Below are positions 49,783-57,541 of a DNA stretch of 64,000 bases, piece by piece. The DNA comes from Chryseobacterium paludis. GTDB taxonomy: Bacteria > Bacteroidota > Bacteroidia > Flavobacteriales > Weeksellaceae. The stretch is from NCBI RefSeq assembly GCF_025403485.1, contig NZ_CP099966.1:4710501-4774500 (forward strand), written 5' to 3'. The notes under the pieces are model-generated. The model was not told where the DNA came from, ran no database searches, and was given only the letters and a program-made list of their open reading frames with translations. Made by a program: the position numbers and the translations under genes. The number at the start of each line of letters is the position of its first letter. Positions within the stretch are counted from its first letter, which is position 1.

Positions 49783-49811
49783 TTAGATTTATATATAAAC
49801 AATTATTAGCC

Positions 49812-49841
49812 AAAACCTTTTCATTTTTTTGAAAAGGTTTT
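49812..49841 (+). terminator. rho-independent terminator
   Basis: AAAACCTTTTCA (49812-49823) and TGAAAAGGTTTT (49830-49841) pair over 12 bp and run into T's; an in-frame start of the glk ORF at 49829 lies inside this stem and is not used. Confidence 0.9.
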
Positions 49842-49897
49842 TTACTACCATATACGATTTCCGAAAACTATTATTATATTTGATAAAATTTGTGATT

Positions 49898-50944
49898 ATG
49901 AACTTAAATCCAAAATTTCCCCTTTATTTACCGGGTGTAAAAGACAGTAATAATGATGATGTTTCTATCATTGGAGCAAACTTACGTGAAGATATTACTA
50001 CATTGGGTTATTACATATCTGGCAACGGAGGACTCGATATAAAATTACAAACCAGCTATCCGACAAAAGAGTTTTCCTCTTTTTCGGCGATCCTGAAAAA
50101 GTTTATTCAGGAGAATCAGCTGAATAATGTAAAACGTTTAGGAATAGCTGTTCCGGGACCTGTCCTTAACGGGAAAAGTAGTCCTGTAAGATTGGGCTGG
50201 AATTTCGATGTTGAAGAATTTAAAAATGAATTCGGTTTCGAAAAAGTTGATATGCTTAACGACCTGGAGGCATCTGCATATGGAATGGGACTTCTAGAGG
50301 ATAGTGAACTGGACGCAATTTATACAAGCGGGCATCTGGAGAAAGGAAATGTAGCTATTTTAGCACCAGGAAATGGGCTGGGAGAAGCGGGGTATTTCTT
50401 TGATGGAAAGTATCTAAGACCATTTGCAACAGAAGGTGGTCATTCTGAATTTTCTCCAAGAACAAATGTTGAAGTGGAGTTTTATCAATTCTTAAATAAT
50501 ATTTATGGAATTGTAAGTTGGGAAAATGTTCTTTCTAAAACAGGATTATTTAATATTTACAGATTCTTAAGAGATGTAAAAAGACACCCTGAACCGGAGT
50601 GGCTGGCAGATCGTTTGGCAAATGGAAACTTCTTACAGGAAATTTATAAAGCCGCTGTAGAAGAAGATGTGCTGATCTGTAAAATTGCTTTGGATACATT
50701 CCTTGAGTTTCTTGCAAGGGAAGCTAATAACCTTACTTTAAAGGTTAAGGCTACCGGAGGTTTATTGATCTCAGGAGATATTCCTCAGATGCTGATCGAC
50801 TATATGGATAAAACGAAATTCTATGAGAAGTTTAAGATAAGCGACAAAATGGAGGATATGCTCAGAAATATTCCAATCTACCTTATTAAAAGTAAGCTGA
50901 CAGGATTACATGGCATAGCGCTTTATACCGCCTACTATGAATAA
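49898..50944 (+). CDS. glk: glucokinase
   Basis: Phosphorylates glucose with ATP. 348 residues of the bacterial glucokinase family: 'GIAVPGPVLNGKSSPVRLGW' (about 85-104), 'MLNDLEASAYGM' (about 119-130), 'ILAPGNGLGEAGYF' (about 153-166) and 'FATEGGHSEFSPR' (about 175-187), where His/Glu bind sugar. The start at 49898 (MNLNPKFPLYLPG) is chosen because the longer frame begins within a terminator hairpin. A FucP-type transporter at 27380 could supply its substrate. Confidence 0.88.
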   Translation: MNLNPKFPLYLPGVKDSNNDDVSIIGANLREDITTLGYYISGNGGLDIKLQTSYPTKEFSSFSAILKKFIQENQLNNVKRLGIAVPGPVLNGKSSPVRLGWNFDVEEFKNEFGFEKVDMLNDLEASAYGMGLLEDSELDAIYTSGHLEKGNVAILAPGNGLGEAGYFFDGKYLRPFATEGGHSEFSPRTNVEVEFYQFLNNIYGIVSWENVLSKTGLFNIYRFLRDVKRHPEPEWLADRLANGNFLQEIYKAAVEEDVLICKIALDTFLEFLAREANNLTLKVKATGGLLISGDIPQMLIDYMDKTKFYEKFKISDKMEDMLRNIPIYLIKSKLTGLHGIALYTAYYE

Positions 50945-50953
50945 ATAAATATC

Positions 50954-50980
50954 AACTCCGGAATTTCCGGAGTTTTTTTA
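50954..50980 (+). terminator. glk terminator
   Basis: AACTCCGG (50954-50961), loop AATTT, CCGGAGTT (50967-50974), T run. Confidence 0.92.
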
Positions 50981-51007
50981 TGCCTGATATTATTCATGAA
51001 AATAATT

Positions 51008-51059
51008 GATTTTATTGATCTACATCAATAAAATCTATCGAATAAGATAGCTACATTTG
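51008..51059 (+). promoter_or_regulatory. yceI promoter with perfect FNR/CRP-type box
   Basis: GATTTTATTGAT (51008-51019) and ATCAATAAAATC (51024-51035) are perfect inverted repeats around CTAC. The centre reads TTGAT-CTAC-ATCAA, an exact match to the FNR consensus TTGAT-N4-ATCAA. TACATTTG (51052-51059) is a -7 box; with transcription starting near 51066 the box centre lies about 44 bp upstream, close to the position of class II activators. Confidence 0.65.
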
Positions 51060-51093
51060 TATCGTTAAATAAACAATTAAATAACTTTATTCA

Positions 51094-51660
51094 ATGAAAA
51101 AAATATTATTATTAGCGGTTTTAGCTAGTGGATTGGTTTTCGGACAATCAAAAAAAGTAGTAGCATCTGATGTACACTGGTGGGGATACAAAGTAGCAAA
51201 GTCTGAGGCTAGTTCTCACGATGGTACTGTAAAAGTGAAGTCAGGAAATCTGGTAATGAAAGGAAATAACCTTGTAGGTGGATCTTTTGTTCTTGATATG
51301 ACTTCTATTACTTCCACAGATCTTACCGGAGAATATCAGACTAAATTAAATGGTCACCTTAAAACAGGAGATTTCTTTGAGGTTGAAAAATATCCTACAG
51401 CTGCTTTTAAAATTACTTCTGTAAAGAAAAACGATGACAAAGTATATAACTCTTTAGTAACTGGAGATCTTACAGTAAAAGGAAAAACAAACAGTATTTC
51501 TTTCCCTGCAAAAATTGCTTACAGCAAAGGAGTAGCAAGTTTAGTATCTAACAAATTCTCTTTCGACAGACAAAAATTTGATATTGCTTACAAATCAACA
51601 ATGCAAGATGTTTTTGTGAAAGATGACATTGATATGCTTGTAAAAGTGACTGCTAAATAA
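51094..51660 (+). CDS. YceI family periplasmic protein
   Basis: 188 residues: a signal peptide (MKKILLLAVLASGLVFGQ) and one YceI lipocalin-like barrel (about 22-187), with 'DVHWWGYKVAKSEASSHDGTV', 'HLKTGDFFEVEKYPTAAFKIT' and 'FDRQKFDIAY' as landmarks. YceI proteins bind isoprenoid-like lipids in the periplasm. A paralogue follows 78 bp downstream after a terminator. An FNR-type palindrome just upstream suggests redox or stress control. Confidence 0.85.
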   Translation: MKKILLLAVLASGLVFGQSKKVVASDVHWWGYKVAKSEASSHDGTVKVKSGNLVMKGNNLVGGSFVLDMTSITSTDLTGEYQTKLNGHLKTGDFFEVEKYPTAAFKITSVKKNDDKVYNSLVTGDLTVKGKTNSISFPAKIAYSKGVASLVSNKFSFDRQKFDIAYKSTMQDVFVKDDIDMLVKVTAK

Positions 51661-51682
51661 TTTAATCAAAAAAAGATTGTTA

Positions 51683-51705
51683 AAAGTGTAGAAGTTCTAC
51701 ACTTT
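51683..51705 (+). terminator. terminator between the two yceI genes
   Basis: AAAGTGTAGA (51683-51692), AGT loop, TCTACACTTT (51696-51705), then a T run. Confidence 0.9.
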
Positions 51706-51709
51706 TTTT

Positions 51710-51717
51710 TATTTTTG
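51710..51717 (+). promoter_or_regulatory. -7 box of second yceI gene
   Basis: TATTTTTG matches TAnnTTTG 21 bp before the ATG at 51739; the box begins in the T run of the preceding terminator. Confidence 0.45.
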
Positions 51718-51738
51718 TTGAATTGTAAATAAAAAAGA

Positions 51739-52365
51739 ATGAAAAGATTACTATTGTTTGCTATGATGTGTGTGAGCATATCATTTGTTTCTGCTCAAAG
51801 AAAATTTGATAAGGTTTCTAAAGTTACTTCTTCTGAGATAAGATGGACTGGCTATAAGGTTGTAAAAACCGTGGCATCATCACATTCGGGTACCGTAAAA
51901 CTGAAAAGCGGAAAATTCAATTTTGATAAAACAGTTTTGGTAGATGGTGAATTTGTAATTGATATGAGAAGTTTGATGGCTGGAGATGTTTCCGATGAGG
52001 ATCAGATCAAGCTAACCAACGATCTTAAGAGTACTAATTTCTTTGAAGTTAAAAAATTCCCGATCGCTCTATTTCATTTAACCAAAATTATTCCTTTGGC
52101 AAACAGTGAGTACAATTCAACAGTATATGGAGATTTTACATTAAAAGGGGTTAGAAAGACAATTACTTTCCCGGCTAATGTTTATGTTACTCAGTTTACT
52201 GTTGTTGTAGAGTCTGCTAAGTTCTCGCTAAACAGAAGAGACTTTAAAGTATTCTATCAGTCTTCATTAAAAGATTATTTCATTAAAGACGAAATGGACA
52301 TTCAGTTCAAAGTTTCTACTGAGAAATTGGATAACGATAACAGAATTCCTGTAAAGAAAAAATAA
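51739..52365 (+). CDS. YceI family periplasmic protein
   Basis: 208 residues, a paralogue of the preceding gene with the same plan: a signal peptide (MKRLLLFAMMCVSISFVSAQ), a YceI barrel (about 28-195: 'EIRWTGYKVVKTVASSHSGTV', 'FFEVKKFPIALFHLT', 'FSLNRRDFKVFY') and a short charged tail 'NDNRIPVKKK'. The two copies differ throughout, so the duplication is old. It has its own -7 box and lacks the FNR-type palindrome of its neighbour. Confidence 0.85.
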   Translation: MKRLLLFAMMCVSISFVSAQRKFDKVSKVTSSEIRWTGYKVVKTVASSHSGTVKLKSGKFNFDKTVLVDGEFVIDMRSLMAGDVSDEDQIKLTNDLKSTNFFEVKKFPIALFHLTKIIPLANSEYNSTVYGDFTLKGVRKTITFPANVYVTQFTVVVESAKFSLNRRDFKVFYQSSLKDYFIKDEMDIQFKVSTEKLDNDNRIPVKKK

Positions 52366-52392
52366 AAGGAATTACTTTTAACAATAAATTAG

Positions 52393-52422
52393 ATATGGGC
52401 AGCTTTAAATAGTTGCCCATAT
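52393..52422 (+). terminator. rho-independent terminator
   Basis: ATATGGGCA (52393-52401) and TGCCCATAT (52414-52422) pair, followed by TTTTTTATT, shortly before the hydrolase gene. Confidence 0.85.
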
Positions 52423-52438
52423 TTTTTATTTTAGCAAT

Positions 52439-53080
52439 ATGAAAATTTACATAGTAAGCGGACTCGGTGCAGATTTTAAAGTGTTGGAAAAATTACAGTT
52501 TCCAGATCACCTTGAAGTGGTGTTTATTGATTGGCTGATCCCGGGACTGAATGAGAGTTTTCTGGAGTATATCAACAGAATGGCATCTAAGATTAATGAT
52601 TCTGAACCTTTTTACCTTTTAGGGTATTCGTTTGGTGGAATCATGGTACAGGAGATCAATAAAATAAAGCCTGCTGAAAAAGTAGTGATCCTGGGAAGTA
52701 TAAAATCTGATAAAGAAAAATCCAAATTAATAAAAGCAGGACAGATTACCGGAATCCCCAAGATTCTGCCGGTTCGTTTCTTTAATGAAAGGAGCGCAAC
52801 GGCTTACTCTGTTATGAGAAAATTTTTCGATCCTAAGAACCCGAAGGTGTTACAGTATTTCAGAGTTAAAGATCCTTATTACCTAAAATGGTCTATAGAA
52901 AAGATATCAGATTGGAGTTTTGAAGAAAATCCTGATGTAATTCAGATATTGGGAGATCGAGATATTGTTTTTCCTGTGAAAAACTCAAAACCCAATTATA
53001 TCATCAAAGGTGGGACGCACCTTTTTCCAGCCACAAAACCTAAAGAAGTTTCAAAAATTCTAAATGAAATATTTCAGTGA
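52439..53080 (+). CDS. alpha/beta hydrolase
   Basis: 213 residues, a compact alpha/beta-hydrolase fold without a signal peptide. The nucleophile elbow is 'LGYSFGG' (about 60-66), an acidic residue is in 'QILGDRDIVFP' (about 173-183) and the late His in 'GGTHLFPA' (about 194-201). The start of the chain, 'MKIYIVSGLGADFKVLEKL', gives the oxyanion region. Cytoplasmic esterase or thioesterase of unknown substrate. Confidence 0.8.
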   Translation: MKIYIVSGLGADFKVLEKLQFPDHLEVVFIDWLIPGLNESFLEYINRMASKINDSEPFYLLGYSFGGIMVQEINKIKPAEKVVILGSIKSDKEKSKLIKAGQITGIPKILPVRFFNERSATAYSVMRKFFDPKNPKVLQYFRVKDPYYLKWSIEKISDWSFEENPDVIQILGDRDIVFPVKNSKPNYIIKGGTHLFPATKPKEVSKILNEIFQ

Positions 53081-53119
53081 AATATTATTATTTTGATTTT
53101 ATCTTAAAATATTTAGGGG

Positions 53120-53127
53120 TATTTTTG
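53120..53127 (+). promoter_or_regulatory. amt -7 box
   Basis: TATTTTTG lies 61 bp before the amt ATG; TTG at 53093-53095 is 24 bp upstream, slightly longer spacing than usual. Confidence 0.4.
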
Positions 53128-53187
53128 TTTTAAAATATGTTTTTATAAAATTTATCTCTATTTTTGATAGGGTTAAAATTAAATTTT

Positions 53188-54534
53188 ATGAAAATTGGTT
53201 TAAAATGGAAGATCTCCTTTGCTGTGATCACAATTGTAGCGATTGGAGGTTTATTCTGGACTCCGGCAGCAGATCTGCCTAATTCAGGTGAATTTTTAAG
53301 CGAGGATAAAATCGTTGGCGCCGATGTCGCATGGATCTTAGCAGCCGCAGGTCTCGTCTTGCTTATGACGCCGGGATTATCATTCTTCTATGGTGGAATG
53401 GTAGGTAAGAAGAATGTTATTTCGACCATGCTGCAAAGTTTTATTGCTTTAGGAGTAATTTCTATTTTATGGGTGGTCGTTGGATTTTCGTTATCATTTG
53501 GTGATTCTCTGGGTTTTGAAATGAATGGAGAACATTATGGATTAATAGGTAATCCTTTAAGCTATCCATTTTTCAACCATGTCGGTGTTTTACCGCATAA
53601 GGCTATGGCTTCTACAATACCGTTTATTCTGTTTGCCTTATTTCAGATGAAATTTGCTGTTATAACCCCCGCGCTGATTACCGGTTCTTTTGCAGAAAGG
53701 GTGCGTTTTATTTCCTATCTGTTGTTCATGGTTCTTTTCAGCATCTGTATTTACACCCCACTTTGTCATATGGTCTGGCATCCAGATGGCCTTTTGAATA
53801 AATATTTTGGTGTCAAAGATTTTGCGGGTGGAACAGTCGTTCATATGAGTGCCGGATTTGCGGCATTAGCTGGTGCGATGGTTGTTGGAAACAGGAAGAA
53901 TCCTCATCACGAACCTTCTAATATTCCTTATGTTCTCTTAGGTACAGGAATGCTTTGGTTCGGATGGTTTGGGTTCAATGCGGGATCTGCTTTAGGAGCT
54001 AATGCGACAGCTGCCACAGCCTTTGGAACCACTACCATAGCATCTGCTTCAGCAATGATGACCTGGATATTTTTTGACAGGATCAATGGAAGGAGTGTTT
54101 CTGCATTAGGAGCATGTATTGGTGCAGTAGTAGGATTGGTAGCCATTACACCTGGTTGTGGTTTCGTCTCCATTTCGGAAAGTCTTTTCATAGGTTTTAT
54201 AGCTGCGATCGTTTCCAATATGATGATGAACTGGAAAAAACTCAAAAAGATCGATGATACACTGGATGTGTTTGCCTGCCATGGAGTAGGGGGAATCATG
54301 GGAATGATCTTAACAGCTATTTTTGCTCATGGTGAAAATGCCAGTCTTCTGCATGGTGGTATTGAGGTTTTCGCCCATCATATGATGGCTCTGGTTTTGG
54401 TTTCTGCATTTGCCTTTTTTGGATCTTTAATGTTGTATAAGATTACAGATATGATCATTACTTTAAGAGTATCAGAAGAATCGGAAAATATAGGTCTGGA
54501 TATCTCTCAGCATGAAGAGAGTTTGAAGTGGTAG
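53188..54534 (+). CDS. amt: ammonium transporter
   Basis: 448 residues with about 11 membrane helices. Amt/MEP/Rh signatures include 'GADVAWILAAAGLVLLMTPG', 'SFFYGGMVGKKNV' (about 71-83), 'FAGGTVVHMSAGFAALAGA' (about 213-231) with the first pore His, and 'DVFACHGVGGIMG' with the second. The start at 53188 is an ATG; the frame extends 24 bp up to a TTG. No glnK gene is next to it, unlike in many bacteria, so PII control, if any, is from elsewhere. Confidence 0.93.
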   Translation: MKIGLKWKISFAVITIVAIGGLFWTPAADLPNSGEFLSEDKIVGADVAWILAAAGLVLLMTPGLSFFYGGMVGKKNVISTMLQSFIALGVISILWVVVGFSLSFGDSLGFEMNGEHYGLIGNPLSYPFFNHVGVLPHKAMASTIPFILFALFQMKFAVITPALITGSFAERVRFISYLLFMVLFSICIYTPLCHMVWHPDGLLNKYFGVKDFAGGTVVHMSAGFAALAGAMVVGNRKNPHHEPSNIPYVLLGTGMLWFGWFGFNAGSALGANATAATAFGTTTIASASAMMTWIFFDRINGRSVSALGACIGAVVGLVAITPGCGFVSISESLFIGFIAAIVSNMMMNWKKLKKIDDTLDVFACHGVGGIMGMILTAIFAHGENASLLHGGIEVFAHHMMALVLVSAFAFFGSLMLYKITDMIITLRVSEESENIGLDISQHEESLKW

Positions 54535-54595
54535 AAGGTGTTTAAATATTTATTTAATCCTTAGCTGAAGAGAAGTAAGATAAAGATTTATCATG

Positions 54596-54603
54596 TATCT
54601 TTG
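54596..54603 (+). promoter_or_regulatory. sdaA -7 box
   Basis: TATCTTTG (TAnnTTTG) ends 2 bp before an ATG at 54606; transcription would begin at about 54610, so that ATG cannot be the start and 54630 is preferred. Confidence 0.55.
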
Positions 54604-54629
54604 TTATGAGGAAAAATGATGAATCTTTT

Positions 54630-56048
54630 ATGGAATCAATATCAGTATTTGAAATTATTAAAGTAGGGATAGGTCCGTCGAGTTCGCACACGATGGGACC
54701 TTGGAATGCAGCTTCTGCATTTATCAGAATTATAAAAAGGGAAAGATCAATCGCAGAGGTGAAGGAAGTTTTCCTTGAATTTTTTGGGTCTTTAGCGAAA
54801 ACCGGGATTGGACATGGAACAGATATCGCCGGAATGCTGGGACTAAATGGTGAAGATTTTAAGACCATCAATACTTCAAAAATTGATGAAAAAATAGAGA
54901 AAATAAAAAAAGACCAGATTATTAACCTGGGTGGAGAAAAAGAAATTCCTTTTATCTATGGCTATCATTTGATTTTAAATATGCAGAAATCTCTGGATTT
55001 CCATCCCAACGGAATGATTTTTAGAGCTGTTTTTGAAGATGGAACCGAGCTTGTTCAGGATTTTTATTCTGTAGGTGGTGGGTTTATTGCAAGTCAGGAA
55101 AAAAACTCTATAGAAAAACACTGTATCCGAACGCTGTACCCATGTCATCATGGTTCAGATATTATAAAATATTGTGAAAAGTTGGGATTTCAGAAGTTTT
55201 CAGATCTGATCCTGATCAATGAAGAAAGCTGGAGAACTCAGGAGGAAACAAGACAAGAGGCACTGAATATCTGGAAACAGATCAAAGAATGCGTCTATAA
55301 AGGAGTAAACAAAGAAGGAATTTTGCCGGGTGGTTTAAATGTTACCAGAAGGGCAGCCGGGATCAACAGAAAACTTTTAGGAGATAAGATCTATAAAAAT
55401 ATCGATGAATGGTTTCAGCAGGTAGTTGACGCCGAAGAAAACTTTACCAATATCAATAAATGGATCGCCTGTTTTGCATTAGCCGTGAATGAGGAGAATG
55501 CGAGCTTCGGAAGAATTATCACAGCTCCTACGAATGGAGCAAGTGGTGTTATTCCTGCTGTTTTAATGTATGCTCAGGCTTTTACCCCTTTTACAAGTGA
55601 GGATGATATTGTAAGATTCCTATTGGTTGCCGGAGAGATCGGAACCTTATTTAAAAAGAATGCCACTATTTCCGCTGCAATGGGTGGATGTCAGGCTGAG
55701 GTAGGCGTTTCTTCTGCAATGGCAGCAGCGGGCTTAACTGAGATCTTGGGCGGAAGCATAGGCCAGGTATTGATGGCTGCTGAAATAGCAATGGAACATC
55801 ATTTAGGTTTAACCTGTGACCCTATCAAAGGACTGGTACAGATTCCGTGTATTGAAAGAAATACAATGGGTGCTATGAAAGCCATTACTGCAGCCAATAT
55901 CGCTCTTGAAAGTGATCCTGCAAAAGCAAAAGTAACTTTAGATGAAGTTATTCAGACCATGTGGGAAACCGCACAATCGATGAGTGACCGATTTAAGGAA
56001 ACTTCTGAAGGTGGATTGGCTATTGCAGTGAATGTTCCTGAATGCTAG
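54630..56048 (+). CDS. sdaA: L-serine ammonia-lyase
   Basis: Iron-sulfur L-serine dehydratase, turning serine into pyruvate and ammonia. 472 residues from ATG 54630 (MESISVFEIIKVGIGPSSSH). The beta domain has 'GPSSSHTMGPWNAA', the alpha domain 'MGGCQAEVGVSSAMAAAGL' and 'GLTCDPIKGLVQIPCIERN', giving the conserved cysteines of the [4Fe-4S] cluster. It is the single-chain form. It follows amt by about 95 bp but has its own -7 box; ammonia released by it and amt import may be linked only loosely. Confidence 0.93.
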   Translation: MESISVFEIIKVGIGPSSSHTMGPWNAASAFIRIIKRERSIAEVKEVFLEFFGSLAKTGIGHGTDIAGMLGLNGEDFKTINTSKIDEKIEKIKKDQIINLGGEKEIPFIYGYHLILNMQKSLDFHPNGMIFRAVFEDGTELVQDFYSVGGGFIASQEKNSIEKHCIRTLYPCHHGSDIIKYCEKLGFQKFSDLILINEESWRTQEETRQEALNIWKQIKECVYKGVNKEGILPGGLNVTRRAAGINRKLLGDKIYKNIDEWFQQVVDAEENFTNINKWIACFALAVNEENASFGRIITAPTNGASGVIPAVLMYAQAFTPFTSEDDIVRFLLVAGEIGTLFKKNATISAAMGGCQAEVGVSSAMAAAGLTEILGGSIGQVLMAAEIAMEHHLGLTCDPIKGLVQIPCIERNTMGAMKAITAANIALESDPAKAKVTLDEVIQTMWETAQSMSDRFKETSEGGLAIAVNVPEC

Positions 56049-56345
56049 GTATATATATTGCTATTTTTCTCTGTCATTCCGACGAAGGAAGAATCTCAAT
56101 AAATTATAAAATTAACATTTAGTAATTCCTTTTCTTTTGTCTTGAAACAAAAGAAACAAAAATTCAAGACTGGAAACTACGACTAAAAATAAGATTCTAT
56201 TCTCTAAAAACTCTAAAACTCGTGCGGATTTTAAGTATGTTTATTATTAACTATTTATCCCGCACTCAGACAGTAGAATTTTTTATACGTTCATAGAATT
56301 TATTTTTTTAACGTCTCCGCTTCCTAGGTCGTTATTTAAAAATAT
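56049..56345. repeat. gene-free stretch with dispersed repeat elements
   Basis: No gene. 'TCATTCCGACGAAGGAAGAA' near 56082-56101 and TTCTTTTGT...ACAAAAGAA (56132-56140/56147-56155) followed by 'ACAAAAATTCAAGACTGGAA' are sequence types I recall as common repeats between genes in Chryseobacterium-like genomes; the second forms a 9-bp hairpin. Confidence 0.45.
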
Positions 56346-56384
56346 AAAATAAGAGGATTACTTATCAAGTATTCCTCTTATTTT
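56346..56384 (-). terminator. tyrA terminator overlapping the gene end
   Basis: AAAATAAGAGGA (56346-56357) and TCCTCTTATTTT (56373-56384) pair over 12 bp; on the minus strand it starts inside the last codons of tyrA and ends in TATTTTTAAA. Confidence 0.7.
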
Positions 56385-57203
56385 ATTAGCATTGGAAATT
56401 AATTCCGTCAAATATTCATAATTCTCTTTTTCTAACGCGGCTTTAAACTTTCGGAGCTGAGAGATATGTTCATTAAGGACATCCAGTACATTTTCTTTAT
56501 TCTGCTCGAAAATAGGAACCCACATTTCAGGATGTGATTTTGCCAATCTTACGGTACTGGAGAAGCCTGAACTCGCCAGCTGAAAAATGGTATCTTCCTC
56601 TCTTTCTTTCTCTAAAACCGTATTAGCCAAAGCATAAGACGTAATATGGGAGATATGGGAGATATAAGCAGTATGTACATCATGATCTTCAGCATTCATA
56701 TAGATGAGGTGCATATCAAGACCCGCTACAATTTTTTGAACAAGCTCCAAAGCATCGGCTGCTGATTCTTCTTTATTGCAGATCACCCCGGCTTTTCCTG
56801 AAAAACTCTCGGCAATAGCGGATTTTGGACCACTATTCTCGGTACCCCACATCGGGTGAAAAGCTACAAATCTTGATCTTTTCGGATGGTCTTTTACACC
56901 ATTCACAATTCCGGCCTTTGTAGATCCGGCATCCATTACGGTTTGATCATCAGAGATCAGATCCAAAACTGCAGGTAGGAGCTTTCTTGCCGAATCCACA
57001 GGAATAGCTATGATAACAAGATCTGAGTTTTTAATACCATACTCCAGATCTACCTTTGCATCAATGATCTTTAAGCTTAAGGCTTCATCAAGATGCCTGC
57101 TGCTGTTATCTATTCCATATATAAAATCAGCAATCCCTTTTTCTCTTAGTTTTAAAGCGATAGAACCTCCAATGAGTCCTACACCAATAATACTTATTTT
57201 CAT
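56358..57203 (-). CDS. tyrA: prephenate dehydrogenase
   Basis: Converts prephenate to 4-hydroxyphenylpyruvate in tyrosine synthesis, using NAD(P). 281 residues: the Rossmann motif GVGLIGGS (7-14), 'VIIAIPVDSARKLLP' (about 64-78), 'VMDAGSTKAGIV' (about 90-101), 'FVAFHPMWGTENSG' (about 112-125) with the active-site His, and 'HISHITSYALANTV'. There is no chorismate mutase or ACT domain. The gene stands apart from other aro genes and is preceded by a leader with a terminator and a Tyr-rich ORF. Confidence 0.92.
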   Translation of the reverse strand: MKISIIGVGLIGGSIALKLREKGIADFIYGIDNSSRHLDEALSLKIIDAKVDLEYGIKNSDLVIIAIPVDSARKLLPAVLDLISDDQTVMDAGSTKAGIVNGVKDHPKRSRFVAFHPMWGTENSGPKSAIAESFSGKAGVICNKEESAADALELVQKIVAGLDMHLIYMNAEDHDVHTAYISHISHITSYALANTVLEKEREEDTIFQLASSGFSSTVRLAKSHPEMWVPIFEQNKENVLDVLNEHISQLRKFKAALEKENYEYLTELISNANKIRGILDK

Positions 57204-57225
57204 CTTTTTAATATTTAAAATAAAA

Positions 57226-57247
57226 AACCCCGTCCTAGGACGAGGTT
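57226..57247 (-). terminator. attenuator-type terminator before tyrA
   Basis: On the minus strand AACCTCGTCC (57247-57238) pairs with GGACGGGGTT (57235-57226; one G-U), then TTTTTTATTTT, ending 23 bp before the tyrA ATG. A strong terminator between promoter and gene suggests conditional termination. Confidence 0.75.
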
Positions 57248-57268
57248 GTATATCATTTATAAGAATCC

Positions 57269-57325
57269 CTATCCCAGATCTGAGCTAAATATTCTATAGT
57301 AGTATGTTCCGTTATTTGTAATCAC
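57269..57325 (-). CDS. possible tyrA leader peptide with Tyr run
   Basis: From GTG 57325 the frame reads (M)ITNNGTYYYRIFSSDLG and stops at TAG 57269-57271, 21 bp before the terminator stem. Three successive Tyr codons (8-10) and a Phe codon (13) in an 18-codon ORF before a tyrosine-pathway gene fit a ribosome-stalling leader. The GTG start and lack of SD are weak points; another frame (ending YLAQIWDRDSYK) also stays open here. Confidence 0.4.
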   Translation of the reverse strand: MITNNGTYYYRIFSSDLG

Positions 57326-57415
57326 GAAGCGAAGGTATAAAATATTTTTTAAATGATAAATATGATTTTTATGTAAAGTGACTGAATGTTGAGTTTCACT
57401 TCAAATAATGACCCT

Positions 57416-57541
57416 CTACTTATTCTTCCCCAGAACTTGCAGATAGCTTTCGAAAATGCCGGTCAGTTTTTCTTTAGATTCACTAGACGATTGCAAATTT
57501 TCTTTTTCTTTTGAAGCTATTTTGGAATTAGAATTCTGATA
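57416..57541 (-). pseudogene. remnant of a DUF3347-like lipoprotein
   Basis: 41 open codons without a start, in frame with and directly after the TGA of the gene at 57542, read ...SNSKIASKEKENLQSSSESK then EKLTGIFESYLQV and a short tail to TAG. The 'KEKLT.IFESYLQV' step resembles the first helix of DUF3347 copper-linked lipoproteins as I remember them ('LT.VFDSYLQVKNAL'). Signal peptide and the rest of the domain are missing. It probably marks the edge of the inserted effector cassette. Confidence 0.4.

Noticed and set aside
54606-54629. Earlier ATG of sdaA
   Set aside because: It is 3 bp after the -7 box and so would lie before or at the transcription start.
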